From assembly GCA_036852015.1 (NCBI GenBank), contig JAANDG010000084.1:124001-188000 (forward strand): a stretch of DNA of 64,000 nt. Reading direction: 5' to 3'. The notes below the pieces were generated by a model that was given only the letters and a program-made list of their open reading frames with translations, did no database searches and was not told where the DNA came from. Below are positions 49,047 through 61,466 of the stretch, in pieces. Source of the DNA: Pelodera strongyloides. Taxonomy: Eukaryota; Nematoda; Chromadorea; Rhabditida; Rhabditidae. Numbering within the stretch: position 1 is the first letter of the stretch; the number at the start of each line of letters is the position of its first letter. A program made the translations under genes and the position numbers.

Positions 49047-52000
49047 ATGACTGCGCACAAAGGTTACGAAAGGGTTGACTCGGATCCCACTATATCGGAG
49101 AACCCTAATGTCGGACTCTTAGAAGGTGAGCACATTTTTGCGTCTTTAAAGATTTCCAACGGCCGCTCCGCGCCGGCGTGCAGCACGCGCACATTTGGCG
49201 CGCGAACGGTCCACTTGTTTCCCATCTTTTATATTTTTCCCGAAGGTAAGCACACTTTTTAGGATTCTTAGGGTTTCTAACAGTGACGCCAATCACTGAA
49301 TGAAGTATAACAGTCGCACAATTGGCGCACGAACCGCGCTTGTCATTGTGGTAGTCTTCTGTTTGTCTTAGAGAATACTAAATTCGCTCTTGTCACTGAG
49401 TTATGCTTTCCAATTTATAGTAGAATTTAAAAGAAAACCTACCCTCATTCGACCCCACTGGCAACTAGCCTAGTGCATAAGAACGTAGTTGTCCACGTTT
49501 CAAGAACCGTCTGTTATACCGCTTTAAATTCCCATTCCCAGGTTCTTCGTATCATGCTGCCACAACGTATGAAGTGGGCACACCGGGATATGAAGATGAA
49601 CTGGAGCGGGAGGAACTCAGAGATTGTCTGGCAGATATTCCTGTCACGTTCAGTAGGAGACACAGACGGGTGAGTGATTGGTTTATTGATCGATTCATTT
49701 ATTGATTGATTTCCGTTAGTATTTCCATGTTGAGTGACATTTATTCCCCCGCACCAATGAGGTCTTTCTTTTCTCAACGTATTTTTCGCAGTAGATTTGA
49801 GCTAGAAGAGTAGTATTGTTAGCGCAACCGTTTTAGGTTACAATTCTATGCAAATCCCCCACACACCAACAGAGAAATCCCCACACACCAACCAACGTAC
49901 AATTATTAGAAACCAGCCGCCTGCGGCGACTACTTAGGCTCAGGCAATCCTACTAAAATTATCATACTGCGCACTTATATGAAACGTCTGGAACGTATCG
50001 TCCAATTTTATCGATTGTGCTTATTTTGAAGAGTTGCGAAAAGGGACTACTTACACCCAACGGCTGAAACGTAGATTTCCGTTTCGTTCACACAAACAAA
50101 AAAGTAAACTCTTCTCCTTTATATAATAAGAATTTGGGTTAAAGTTTACAAGTGTGTCAGGTATGTTTTCCAGCGTTGCAATTATGGATTGGTTAATTTC
50201 TTCTGCTTAGTAGTTAGTGTGATCCTATACCCTATACCTCTACTCTAGGGTCATTAGATGTACTAATTCAGGAGGTGCAACGTCAATTATACGCCTATCA
50301 ATTGGTAACTAATGCACCATTTTTTTGTAGTTTGTAGTTTAGGATGAATGTTTTAGTTTTACCTTTGCTCGCGCACAACATTTCCACCGATTATTTCCCC
50401 TTGCCGTGTATGTGTGTGTACTTTTCCCTTTTTGGCATGCGACGCGAGAGAATTTCTCTCTTTTTCGGGTTTTCCGAGTCTTCCTATTGGAGGGATCGGA
50501 TTTCAGAGATTCACCATTACGTTGATGGCCATCAAATATACTCTCCGTGACTAGATCATCCGAGTTGGGGTAGTTTAGGTTTAGAGCTTAAGTTTAGGAG
50601 CCTACGCCCGGGCCGTTATATGTACTTTGATAATTCTTTATTCCGCGTTTCATTTCTGTGTTTTGGCTTTGAAACTTTCACCCTCTAAAAACATAGACTA
50701 ATTCACAGAGCTGTGATTGTCATACAGTCATACATACAGGTTAACTTTATGCAATCTCTGTGTAAATATTATAATCCCTCTTTATCTCTTCTAAGCGAAT
50801 ATTATATCACATGATCGCTATTTCACATGATCGCAAACTATAAGACTCATATCATATCACCCATATTTCAATTTTTGCCTATGCTGATTTGCCATTCTCC
50901 TCGGCATACGATAAAGATATACCTTCTCGGAATTAAATCTACGGTTGAACCTGGACATAGCTAAAACTAAGGTTTCTAACTAAGACCCAAGGTTAATGTT
51001 TGAAGTGGCTGCAGCTTTGCATGTGTGTTTTCCTTCCGATTGTCGTGTCTTGTTTAGGAGGGAATCTTTGAGAGTTCGATGAATTCACGGCGATGTTCGA
51101 ATGCCTGGGAGACTACGCATCTACTCGAAGGACACAATAAAGTAGACCCTTTTAAAGCATTATATGCTAATTTATGGGGCGGGGCTCAGTCGCTCCTAAT
51201 TTGCATACCTACTCGAACCAACGTTGAAAATGGAACAAAGAGGTGTATGCTAATTATTCGGGGCGGAGCTTAAAGCGCCCCTAATTTTCATAGAATGTTT
51301 GCCCTTTTTGCTTCAGTGTGACATTCCTTTGTTTGAATTTGGCGCGTGTGCTTTTTCTGTCTGCACTCTTTAGAACAATGCTTTAATATCAACTGGGAGG
51401 TGTTTTAGTAAACTGTAAGTTATGGCTATATGATTATATCTTAAAGCGGTATGACACGTGGTTTTGTAACTTATGCTGGTTAATGTATTTCCTGTGTATG
51501 CAAATTTTGTGCCATTTTGTGCCGGAACTGCACAGAAGGGGACCATTCAATAATGGAGATACAGTTGTCCAACATCCGATTCACAAACCACGTGTCATAT
51601 TGCTTTATAGCGGGTTTAAAGTAATTTAACTTTAGAGTGGTAATGAGGACGAGTCAGACGAAGAAGACGAATCAAAAGATGAAGAAGAAACACAAGTTCA
51701 AGGAATCAAAAAGGTAAGGTTTTATACGAAAGTAAAAAAGTAAAGTAAAGTAATAAAGTAAACCAAAAGGTTGAACATCTAAGAAGGGAATTTCCGGCCA
51801 CCACACGGCCGTTTAGAGACGCAACCTCTCTCACTTTGTAGACAATTTCATATATTACTGGGTAGCCAATTCCTGAATATATACTATGTACAACTACTCC
51901 GCATAAACTTTATGCTACGTTATCATCCTGTTTTACTTTTTTTTTAATGGCTTTAGTATTTTCTCTTTTCTTTGATTTTCCATTTACAGTATTATCACCC

Positions 52001-55000
52001 TTTATCAACTGAAAGAATCATGCAACTGGAAATAAATTATTATACGATCGTAGAGTATGTAAATGTAAATTGACACAATCACTAGATCCAATCATGGGTC
52101 AATTGAACTTGAGCCAAGGCTTATTGGCGTGAATCATACTTTGCGTGTAAGATGAATTCTTTACTGCCTAAGCGTAAACTTAACTATAAGTATATGCTCT
52201 CTGTACTGTAAGAATCATATTATTGTACAAGATAGAACAAGTTCGTTTGGTGTAAACTATTTGTCAACGTCTACAGTAATCGGCGCAAGCAACTCAATTA
52301 TCTAATCGGCTTTGGATAAACACATTAAACATTTCTTTATTATATTGATAATATTGATTTAGTATGCCAAATTGATCTTGCCACACGTCGGTCTTGTGCT
52401 ATTGACATGTGCGTATACGGTAATCGGAGCTTCAATATTCTACAGTGTGGAGAGGCCGAATGAAATGAAAACGAAACGGGAACAGGTACAGTAGCGCAGC
52501 TTATTGTTTCTCGTCAATACTAAAGGAAAGGCGCAGGCCCACGTATAAAAAGTTTTCCATAATTTTTCTGAGATAAACCTCCCAGCGTACTCAAACGCGG
52601 CTGTGAAAACCCTTGCTGTCATGGACCTATGTTTCTAGCTCGCATTTTTTCTCTCTTCTTAGTTAGCCAGTTATTTGTTGATGTTTCAACAGCTCTTCAT
52701 ATTTTTACTGAAAAACTGCGGGATGTTTGGTCTGGGCTTTGCAATAGTTAGATTATAATTCGCAGTGAAAACTGAAATATTATTGAAATCTCGAGCGCGC
52801 AAGGTCCTCAGTAATGGTAATGGGGGTCTTCATTTATGACATTCCCCATCCGAAATTTGGATGCGTAGCGAGAGAGAAAATGGGTGTATCTGTGCGTCGA
52901 GTAATCGATAACGAACCTTAATACATGGGTGACGTCACTGGCGCCGCCACCCATCTCTATGTGGCGCGCTGGTGGCTCACTTTCTTTAGTGTACCGAAAG
53001 AACGCGGGAAGGTGGAGGCTGGCTCGCGCACGCCTGGCGCTCACACCGCTCACTCTCTTTGGTGTGGCAGATGAAGTTGTTGTGATGACAGTGTTCGTTC
53101 AGCATAATCAGAGTCTTTCACAAAAGAAAGAGTGTTCGGGAGGAACAACCTTCTTGTCGATTTCAGTTGAATTTGATCTACTCCGAACAGTTCGAGTTCG
53201 TTGACGCTCTGGTTAAACTGGCAGCAAATAATAACACAGGTGCGATACATATCCCTGGGGATTGTCACTGTGCATGGTCCCTTTGTAAGCCTTTGTTGGC
53301 TAATTCATCGCACTAAAGTCTGAATGTACTTATTAGCTCTCGCACGCTGTGTTTACAGTAAGAGTAAGGTGGTCTACCAGTCTACGAATCAGTAGTCTTA
53401 TCTTTTTTTAAGCTTAACTAGCTACAACTTTATATTAATAACTTAACTATCGGTAAACAAAGTATAACTATTGGTTATTTGGTAACTGTATTCGTAGTAC
53501 GACTTCTTCATTTGCCTATAAATGGTCAGTTATGGTCATATTTACCCATTTAGGACGCGAAGAGTGGGAAACCGTGGCCCGTTCTCATATGCACGCAATG
53601 AGTGACCAATTATTTGTCGCATTTGAAAAGTATTTTCTGACAAGTCAGGAGGTTTGTTGTCTATAACCTTTTGAATTTTATATATGTTTCCTTTTGTTGG
53701 TCTAGGAAAACGTTTGTGGTAAGTTTTACTATAGACTGTATACGCCTTGCCTCCTCCCGACCGCGGATAAAAACAGTCATTTATTGTATTGAACAAGAAA
53801 ATCTTTGAATATAAATACCGACCGGGTGGTAAAAACGGTACCAGGTGAAAACTTGGGAAGGTTTCTTGGATCAGGGCTGGCCACCCATTCCGTAATCAAA
53901 GGTGACCTATTCTCTGGAGCGCACTACTTCGGTAGACCAGAGCCAGAGCGGACTGCGGGGACCCCTTCGGGACCCTGAAGAACAGACCTAGCTTTAACCT
54001 TTTTTTAGCGGAATAGTAATTACATGCTTTAATAAGTATAGCTTAATAGGTTTAAGCTAGATTAGGATAAACTTATGAATAAAGAAATTATTGAATTTTA
54101 GGTGAAGAAGAATACAACTACTGAGATCTGGTCATTCTCTACATCAATATTCTTTGCTGTCACTGTTGTCACAACTATAGGTTGAACCTTTTGTCTAACT
54201 ATTTATATTGTGACAATGCTCTTCTTATTATATAAACGAGTAACTGTAGCGAGCGCTAGCACTCACGTTATGGAAGTAGAAGTCGAATAAATTGTTCCGC
54301 TTTGGAAATAAAAGAGTGCCGCAGCTCAAATTTGAACATTCTCATGTAAAAGAACGATGTATGTAGTATGTCTTCATTCGTAACGATTCATCTACCTTAC
54401 AGACGTTTCATAAGCATAAGTATGGAAAGACGCCTCAGGCGACGTAGCCGGCTGGTTATAGATAAGTAATGTAAAGTAAGGCAAATTCGTTTGTTATGAG
54501 AACCTAACGCTCGTCTGTATATTCATAAACATTCTGTAGCAGTTATAACATGTGAAAGAGAGAGAGAGAGAGAAATGGAAAACTGAGTGAGGAAAACTAC
54601 AGCCTACAGAAACACTAACTAAAAATCTACCTACTGAATACGCATAAATTATTTCATTATTCCAGGTTACGGTAATCCTGTGCCAATCACAAATGTCGGA
54701 CGATTGGTATGCATTGCATTCTCTCTCTTCGGAATCCCACTCACGCTGGTCACCATCGCTGATATGGGTTAGATTTCATCATTATATTCTTAATGTTATT
54801 TATCATTAAAGCGAAATACCAGCCTGTGTTTGAAACGCACCTCAAGTACTTGTATTCCTATGCATTTATGCAATGTGGGGGTCTAATTGTGGTCTAGTTT
54901 TTATTCTGATTTTTGTTCATTTGCATATGCTGCATAAGAAAGCAGGTGTGCGCAATGCGTTTCAAAAACCGACCGGTATTTCGCTTTAAAGTAGGTTGCA

Positions 55001-55516
55001 GGAAACAACGATGGGTTTCTGCTCCTCAACATCTAGGTTATTCCTTTTGACTGATGTACCTTTTCTTAGTTGCTCCACCTTACTTTTTGACTGTCACGAT
55101 ATTGTAGGCACGTGGTGGAGGGGTTTGTAGTTTGTGGTCCAGACTCCGGCACTAGTTATACTAACAATCTTATTTTATAAAAGAGAAGAGTTTGTTCATG
55201 TTTTGTTTGTTTATATGTGCACAACGAAATCCTTTCATAAAGATTTCTACTACCCACGCTCAAAATTGAATATATTGCCTCGGGTGAGATTCACGCTTAC
55301 CACCTAAATTTGTCATTATGTGATCCATCCGTGTTAAATCTACTGCGTTTTATAATACAAGTTGTAACTTGTAAATTTGTAAGCAGCGCAAAACCATTGC
55401 AGGAAAGTTTCTGTCGGAGCATTTAATTTGGATGTACGGCAACTATTTGAAATTAAAACACTATTTGTGTCGACGGCATGGCCACAGGAATAGAAGGTTA
55501 GTTGTCAATGGGAATC

Positions 55517-55553
<37 letters not shown>

Positions 55554-58500
55554 GGTGACATGAAGAGAGAGAGAGAGAGAGAGAATTTGAGAGAGGTAGA
55601 GGGAGATATTCCTCGTTGCTAAGGAAAAACAATCACGATTCATAATTAAACATACGATACAACATATCGTCAGGATGTTCCGGACGGTTATCGGTTACCA
55701 TCATTTTACAACACAGTATCATAATTTTTAAGGGAACATGTTTGCGAGCACTGCCAACACCATGGATTGAGCCATGATATGCAGATTGTCGAAGAGCTCA
55801 GGTTAGAGTTTGTTACTTTCCTTTAGTGTAGAGGATAGTGTAGTGGATAGCATAAGGTTCACTGGTTTTTTTTTGTGTGATGGCGCTCATTTGGTGACCA
55901 CCTCATTGCCAATTCGTGACCAAGTTTCATCTAAAACGATCATCAGCTGGTCACCAAATGGTCACGAACCATCCCTTTAGTGTAGAGGATAGTGTTGCTT
56001 TTACAACGGGACGTGATTATGTTTCAAGCCCTTTATGTAACTCTTGTTGCCTTGACTCGTCAATATCGCTCCTTTCTTAGTTGAGTTAGTCAACCAGTGT
56101 GTAGTGTAAGGTTCACATTCCACAGGAATTTTTCAATGCAAATTTGCAATCTCTTCCCGCGGACGCGGATTCGCAGGTCCGCGCTGCGCGTCTGAAGGAC
56201 CAGAGTACAGTAGTGTGAATTGATATTGCAGGATTCCCGCCCTACTGGTATTATGTATATTAGTGTTATATACTGCACTCGGAGGAGTTCTCATGTCAAA
56301 ACTGGAGACCTGGACCTTCTTCACCTCGTTTTATTGGTCTTTCATCACTATGACTACGGTACTTTGCTTGGTCATTTGGGGTTTTAAAGCGAAATACCGG
56401 CCGATTTTTGAAACGCATCTCAAGTACTTGCATTCCTATGCATTTATGCAAAGTGGGGTCTAATTGGGATCTAGTTTTTATTCTAATTTTTGCTCATTTG
56501 CATATGCTGCATAAGAAAGCAGGTGTACGCAATGCGTTTCAAAAACCGGTCGTTTCGCTTTAAATACAAATCGTATACTGATTTTTTACAACGCTATCGC
56601 TATCATCCGGTGTCCGTTATAATAACCGGTAGCGGAAAGTGAGTAGAGTCCGTTACGGTAAACTACTAGCGTAACCGCATCGAACATCTACACACAAGCT
56701 CCACCCACTTCTCAAATTAGACTGTCAAATATAAGATACATTATTCTTCAACAAGTTAAAGCGAAATACCGGCCGGTTTATGAAATACAACGAGTACACC
56801 ATCATTCTTATGCAGCTTATGCAAATGAACTAAATTTAGACTAAAAAATCGAGCAAATTAGCATAGATACGTAGGAATTCAGCTGTCCACATGTGTTTCA
56901 AAAACCGGCCAGTATTTCGCTTCAAATATTTTTCAGGTCGGCTTTGGAGATTTGATGCCCCGACGCGACGAGTATATGTACTTCATTCTTTTGTATATTG
57001 TGTTAGGTAAGTTATTCCTTTGACAAGCCTAAGCGTAGGTGTGTAACTTTAAGCCTTTGCCTAACAATACGCGATTCGCATAGCATATCCGTCAGACTTC
57101 ATTGGCACATCCAGTTCATCCAACTACTGTAGCTACCAGCGTTCGCGTGCACAGTATATGTTTAGGTTGGTTTCCATACCTCAACCGACAATGAAGATTA
57201 TAGATAACTATCTTTGTTATATATATATATATATATAATATATACAAGGCAAACTCCTAAGTGTAAGTCTACTTGGCCGCTTACCGAATATACACCTACT
57301 GTAGCAGTTTGACGTTTAGGTCTCGCCATCACCACCATGTGCATCGATTTGGTGGGCGTACAGTACATCAGAAAGATTCACTATTTTGGAAGGAAGATTC
57401 AGGATGCTCGGTCGGCACTCGCTGTAGTGGGAGGAAAGGTTGGCGACCAGCATAGTTTAAATCGGGTTTAAAGCGAACAAACTGTCCGTTTTTGAAACGC
57501 ATCGCGGACATACTGAATTCTTACCACGTATTTATGCTAAGTTGCTCGAATTTAGCTGATTTTTTATTCTAATTTATGTTATGATCATTTGCACATGCTG
57601 CATAAGGATGACGATGTACTCGATGCGTCTCACAAACCGGCCGGTATTTCGCTTTAAATATATGACTTGCGAGGAAAAACAAAACAAAAATTGCTTTGAT
57701 CCAACTGAGCTTTCAGTTTGTTGTTATAGAACACCGCGTATTATGTAGTTCGCATTGTTTTTGAAAATATGCTTATTATCTAATGTAACTATATGAAAGG
57801 AGGGTAGCAAAGAAGAGAGAATGAGAGAGAAAGAGTGAGATATAGACACAGAGAGAGAGGCAGAGAGAGAGAGATATCTAACGGTAGTTCCTTTAAAGCA
57901 TGTTCCATGCCGACAGCTGGGATGAGGAATGTCAGGATGAGATAGGCGATTCCCCAGGGAGAAGAGTAGAGAAAGAATGCCTCTATGACGCTTTCACTAC
58001 TAGAATAGACAGAGAGAATACTAAGTAGGGGGCTCTATTAGGAAAACAACAACCATGTAATGGGACACAAGAATACACATTTTGCTACTGTAAGATCACA
58101 TACAGGCACCGTTCTGATGTAAGATCTAAATCCGTTTTTGACAGTTCACCAGGTACATTAGCTGTGCAGGTGCACGCTCCAGATTCACTAATACAACTAA
58201 TAAAAATACAATGTTGTAGAAATATAGTACTAGGATAACAGAGCAATAACTTATTCAGACTGAATACTATACTGTCTTTCCACATTTTCAGGTTGTCCTT
58301 GTCTCTGAGCTGTACGCTAATCTGATGCAAAAGCGGGCGAAACAAAACTCCCGCGAGGCATATATTATAGAGAATATGTTCATTTCCAAGCACATCATAC
58401 CCTTCATACCAACAGATATACGATGGATAAAGTGAGTGATTTGTAGTTTAAAAAAGCAAGTTTTGTAGTTCAAGTTGGCGCACGTACCGAGCGCTCCGGC

Positions 58501-58743
58501 ACTCCGCAATTTTCAGCTAGGCGCGCCACTCATTCGCCGAGTTGGGGTTCCAATATGTGTACACCGCCGACGGAAGATTACCCTGAAGAAATAAAATGTC
58601 AACGGAAATTTGTTTTTCTTATATTCAGATACATCGACCAAAGGGAGGAGAGTCTATCCACTTCATCGTCTTCTGTCGATTTACATTCCTGTAGATTCTG
58701 CCACTCACGATTCAGCATCACACAACATAGGGAAAACTCTTAG
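49047..58743 (+). CDS. Two-pore-domain (K2P/TWK-type) potassium channel, 15 exons, 497 aa
   Basis: K2P channels carry background potassium current in the plasma membrane as dimers. Exons: 49021-49125 (first Met at 49047), 49542-49669, 51636-51713, 52363-52485, 53167-53239, 53554-53651, 54102-54180, 54666-54767, 55403-55496, 55733-55801, 56232-56358, 56937-57006, 57320-57438, 58292-58431, 58629-58743. The N-terminal cytosolic part is acidic. TM1 is at about 103-125 (HVGLVLLTCAYTVIGASIFY). The cap region follows, then pore 1 (TTIGYG, about 217-222), TM2 with PLTLVTIADMGKFLSEHL, a Cys/His-containing loop (REHVCEHCQHHGL), TM3, pore 2 (TTVGFGDLMPRRD, from about 349) and TM4 (GLAITTMCIDLVGVQYIRKI). 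The tail ends SCRFCHSRFS before TAG. The two filters GYG and GFG are typical. The loop and tail recall nematode TWK channels, so I leave out a symbol. Further 5' exons are possible; the exon starts 26 nt before the chosen Met and is open through its start. Confidence 0.93.
50073..50130 (+). repeat. Tail fragment of the SINE-type repeat in K2P intron 2
   Basis: GTAAACTCTTCTCCTTTATA followed by TAATAAG matches the tail of the left unit at 63461-63487, together with the upstream TTTCGTT..ACAAACAAA. Confidence 0.6.
51441..51610. mobile_element. Family B element in K2P intron 2
   Basis: Ends TTAAAGCGGTATGACACG and CACGTGTCATATTGCTTTA. It ends 25 nt before exon 3. Confidence 0.75.
54806..54989. 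mobile_element. Family A element A5, in K2P intron 8
   Basis: TTAA-flanked copy of the longer subtype that contains ATGCATTTATGCAA and a CATATGCTGCATAAGAAAGC block. It begins 38 nt after the exon donor. Confidence 0.82.
55169..55240 (-). repeat. Tail fragment of the SINE-type repeat in K2P intron 8
   Basis: A reverse copy of the same tail, including TTTATGAAAGGATTTCGTTG on the minus strand. Confidence 0.55.
56384..56563. mobile_element. Family A element A6, in K2P intron 11
   Basis: Same subtype as A5 and close in sequence. It begins 25 nt after the donor of exon 11. Confidence 0.82.
56756..56924. mobile_element. Family A element A7, at the 3' end of K2P intron 11
   Basis: Left TTAA intact; right end TTTCGCTTCAAA. 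It stops 12 nt before exon 12, so its end overlaps the polypyrimidine and branch region. Confidence 0.8.
57468..57657. mobile_element. Family A element A8, in K2P intron 13
   Basis: TTAA on both sides, ends AGCGAACAAACTG and GGTATTTCGCT. It begins 29 nt after the exon 13 donor. Confidence 0.8.
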
Positions 58744-59982
58744 TACCGTAGGTTATTTGAGTTTAGGGTGTTGGTTGAAAGTGAATGAAATTACTAATAC
58801 GCTACTTGAAACAAACACCTGTACTCATATTCACAGTTATATTGGACTTGAGCCAACATTTCGTAACTCCATCACCGCAATCAATTGTCCATTTTTTCCC
58901 GATAGAATATCATTTTCACTTTTTTTGACAATAATACCGTGTTGATTGGTCAGCTCAATTTGTCGTTCACGTACTACAAACTACATCTAATCAAGATACG
59001 GTACATTGTGCAAGCTTACAGTATACTACTGTATGCGTACATCATATTATAGCCCCTACTGCCTGCCCATGACTCCTTTATTTCTCAAATTTCATTCCCT
59101 AACTTCTCACTGGTGCTCTTATCTCTTCACATTCTGATCTCAACTTGCCATAATAATATTTACTTCAAAATGATCCCGGTATATATTATTCACATTTTAT
59201 TGTTTTCATATCTGTTACTTTATAAATGTGCAAATAAAGTAAACTGATATTAAATGTCTCCACTTCTATCAAACTATCTACTAAACAGAACAACGCATCT
59301 AGATTGCTTTTCGCAAAAGTACTATATGAATCAAGCTATCAAAATGCAAACAAAAACAGCCAACAGTAATAACAACAAGATAAAGTTACAAAAAAAAGAT
59401 TAATATAAGTACAACTAGACGGACTATAGTACCCGATCGCAAGAATTATTAACAATATAAGCAAAAAAAAAACCGGCTAATCGAACTCGGTCAACTCTGA
59501 CCTCTGATATAAAGGTTATAATGAATACGCTATAACATAGTTTAGGATTTCTCTAGCTTCTCTGGACAAACTTGAGTGGTAACTGATTGTCAGGGTATGT
59601 ACGTCTTAATTCTTAATTAGCCACTATGAAAAATAAGGACAATTCTCAATGATAAATATTTTCTTACCTAAAGAAAAGAAAAAAAAGACACAAATTAGGA
59701 AACTGCGCGCTTTTCGCCCAATAGCTCCCTTTCTGCCGCCCAATTTTGTAAACTCGTTCGGTACAGCGCTTCTCCCAACATTGTTTGTGAAGTGGCTGAC
59801 ACAATCTGAAACCGGGTCATTAGTACTAAGGAAACACAGTAAAAGCAAAAGAGGTGAGGCTAAATAGATGCTAAGAAGTCAACTGAATTCTGTGCCGTCT
59901 TGTCGTTCCATATCCGAAGTCAACGGAGTTTTCGATACGACGTCAAGAACAAGATACGCAATTCTACGACAGCCCATGACTT
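58744..59982. other. Convergent intergenic region, K2P to CDK5RAP1
   Basis: AT-rich sequence with one plus-strand poly(A) signal (59233) and nothing else I can identify. The GC-richer patch at 59700-59830 shows no known protein. Confidence 0.5.
59233..59238 (+). terminator. Candidate poly(A) signal of the K2P gene
   Basis: AATAAA lies about 490 nt past the K2P stop codon, the first clear signal of this type on the plus strand there. Confidence 0.35.
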
Positions 59983-61434
59983 CTACCAATGCCAATTTAC
60001 CAAAGCAGTCATGCACGCCTATTAGAAATGCATAGCGTGAAATGAAGACCCTTACCGTCGCAACCGCATAATCTCCCGGCTGGAGTAGTTCTCCATTCTC
60101 GAGTTCTTTCTTCACAATAACTTTGCTTCCTTCATCTGATCGACCAAAAACCGAGTCTTCGTCGCGCCTACTCGTCTAAACACGAATGGTGTAAGGTGTA
60201 CAACACGAATGGTGTAATAAGGTGTACAACACGAATGGTGTAAGTAAATGGGGGTAAGTAAGGTAAGTTAATCGACTGCCAGTAGATGGCTTTCTAATCA
60301 TAGAAACAAACTGAGGGTTATGCATTTCAGCCACAGTTTTTAAAGCGAAACACCGGCCAGTTTTTTGAAACGCATCGTGGACAGCTGAATTCCTACATAT
60401 TTTCGCAAAGTTGCTCGAGATTAGCTCGATTTTTTATTATAATTTACGTTCATAAGAATGCAGCTGTCCACGATGCGTTTCAAAAACCTGCCGGTATTTC
60501 TCTTTAATGCTGCCGACTTATGGCACGTACCTACCTTCCTGCAAATGATCCATCTGGCAGGTCTCTCCTCTGCGGAGTATTATTGAACATTCACGTAAGT
60601 AATGCTGTCCTACGGCTACGGCACATAAACAAAGAACTCACTCCTTCAATCAATATCAGCTGTTGACTTCCAATCATCTGCGTATGTAACTTGAGAGCCC
60701 CTTCCCTGAATACGGCTGCCAATTCCAAGTGTCTTCGGCTCTTCACCTCATCAGGAACATCGTCGGTTAGTTTGTAGTTGGCCTTGGTTTTCTAAATATT
60801 ACCGTAAAGTTTCAACAGATATTAGAAAGTAGTCCATAGCAAAATCGAGGTATCGAGATGGCGTAAAAGAGGGTGATACTCAGAGATAACAAAGAGGAAC
60901 ACACCTCGCGCATACTGTAGGGGAAGACGAAACAGAACTCGTATCCAACGCGGCGGATAAGCTCCAGCGTTTGCTAAAAAGGGCCATTAAGATTAACTAT
61001 ATGACATGACTTATATGCAACCTGCAACCAGCTGCACATGCACACTCAGTTGACCATCTGTTAAAGTTAAATTTATCGGTATAACGGCTGGTTTTTGACA
61101 CCCATGATGGACAAAAACCCATAAACCATTATTCAACTTCACTCTGATTCGTTGTACATAAATGACGCATCGGAATACAGAGTCCAATCCAACACAGGTT
61201 TCCGAAACCGGATGTTGATGTTATACCGCTTTAAGTTGAGTATTGAGCACACACCCCTCCTTACTAACCTGATGTGCTTCTTCTGTCTCTCCACAAAAAC
61301 CAGCGATGAAATCACTTGTGAGAGCCACACCTGAAAGGGTAAAAGATTGAGTTGTCGCTTCCCAAAATCACACGCATATATAAACAGAGAGAGAGAGAGA
61401 GATGGCGAGATAGAGAGGTAGAGAGATAGAGAGC

Positions 61435-61466
<32 letters not shown>

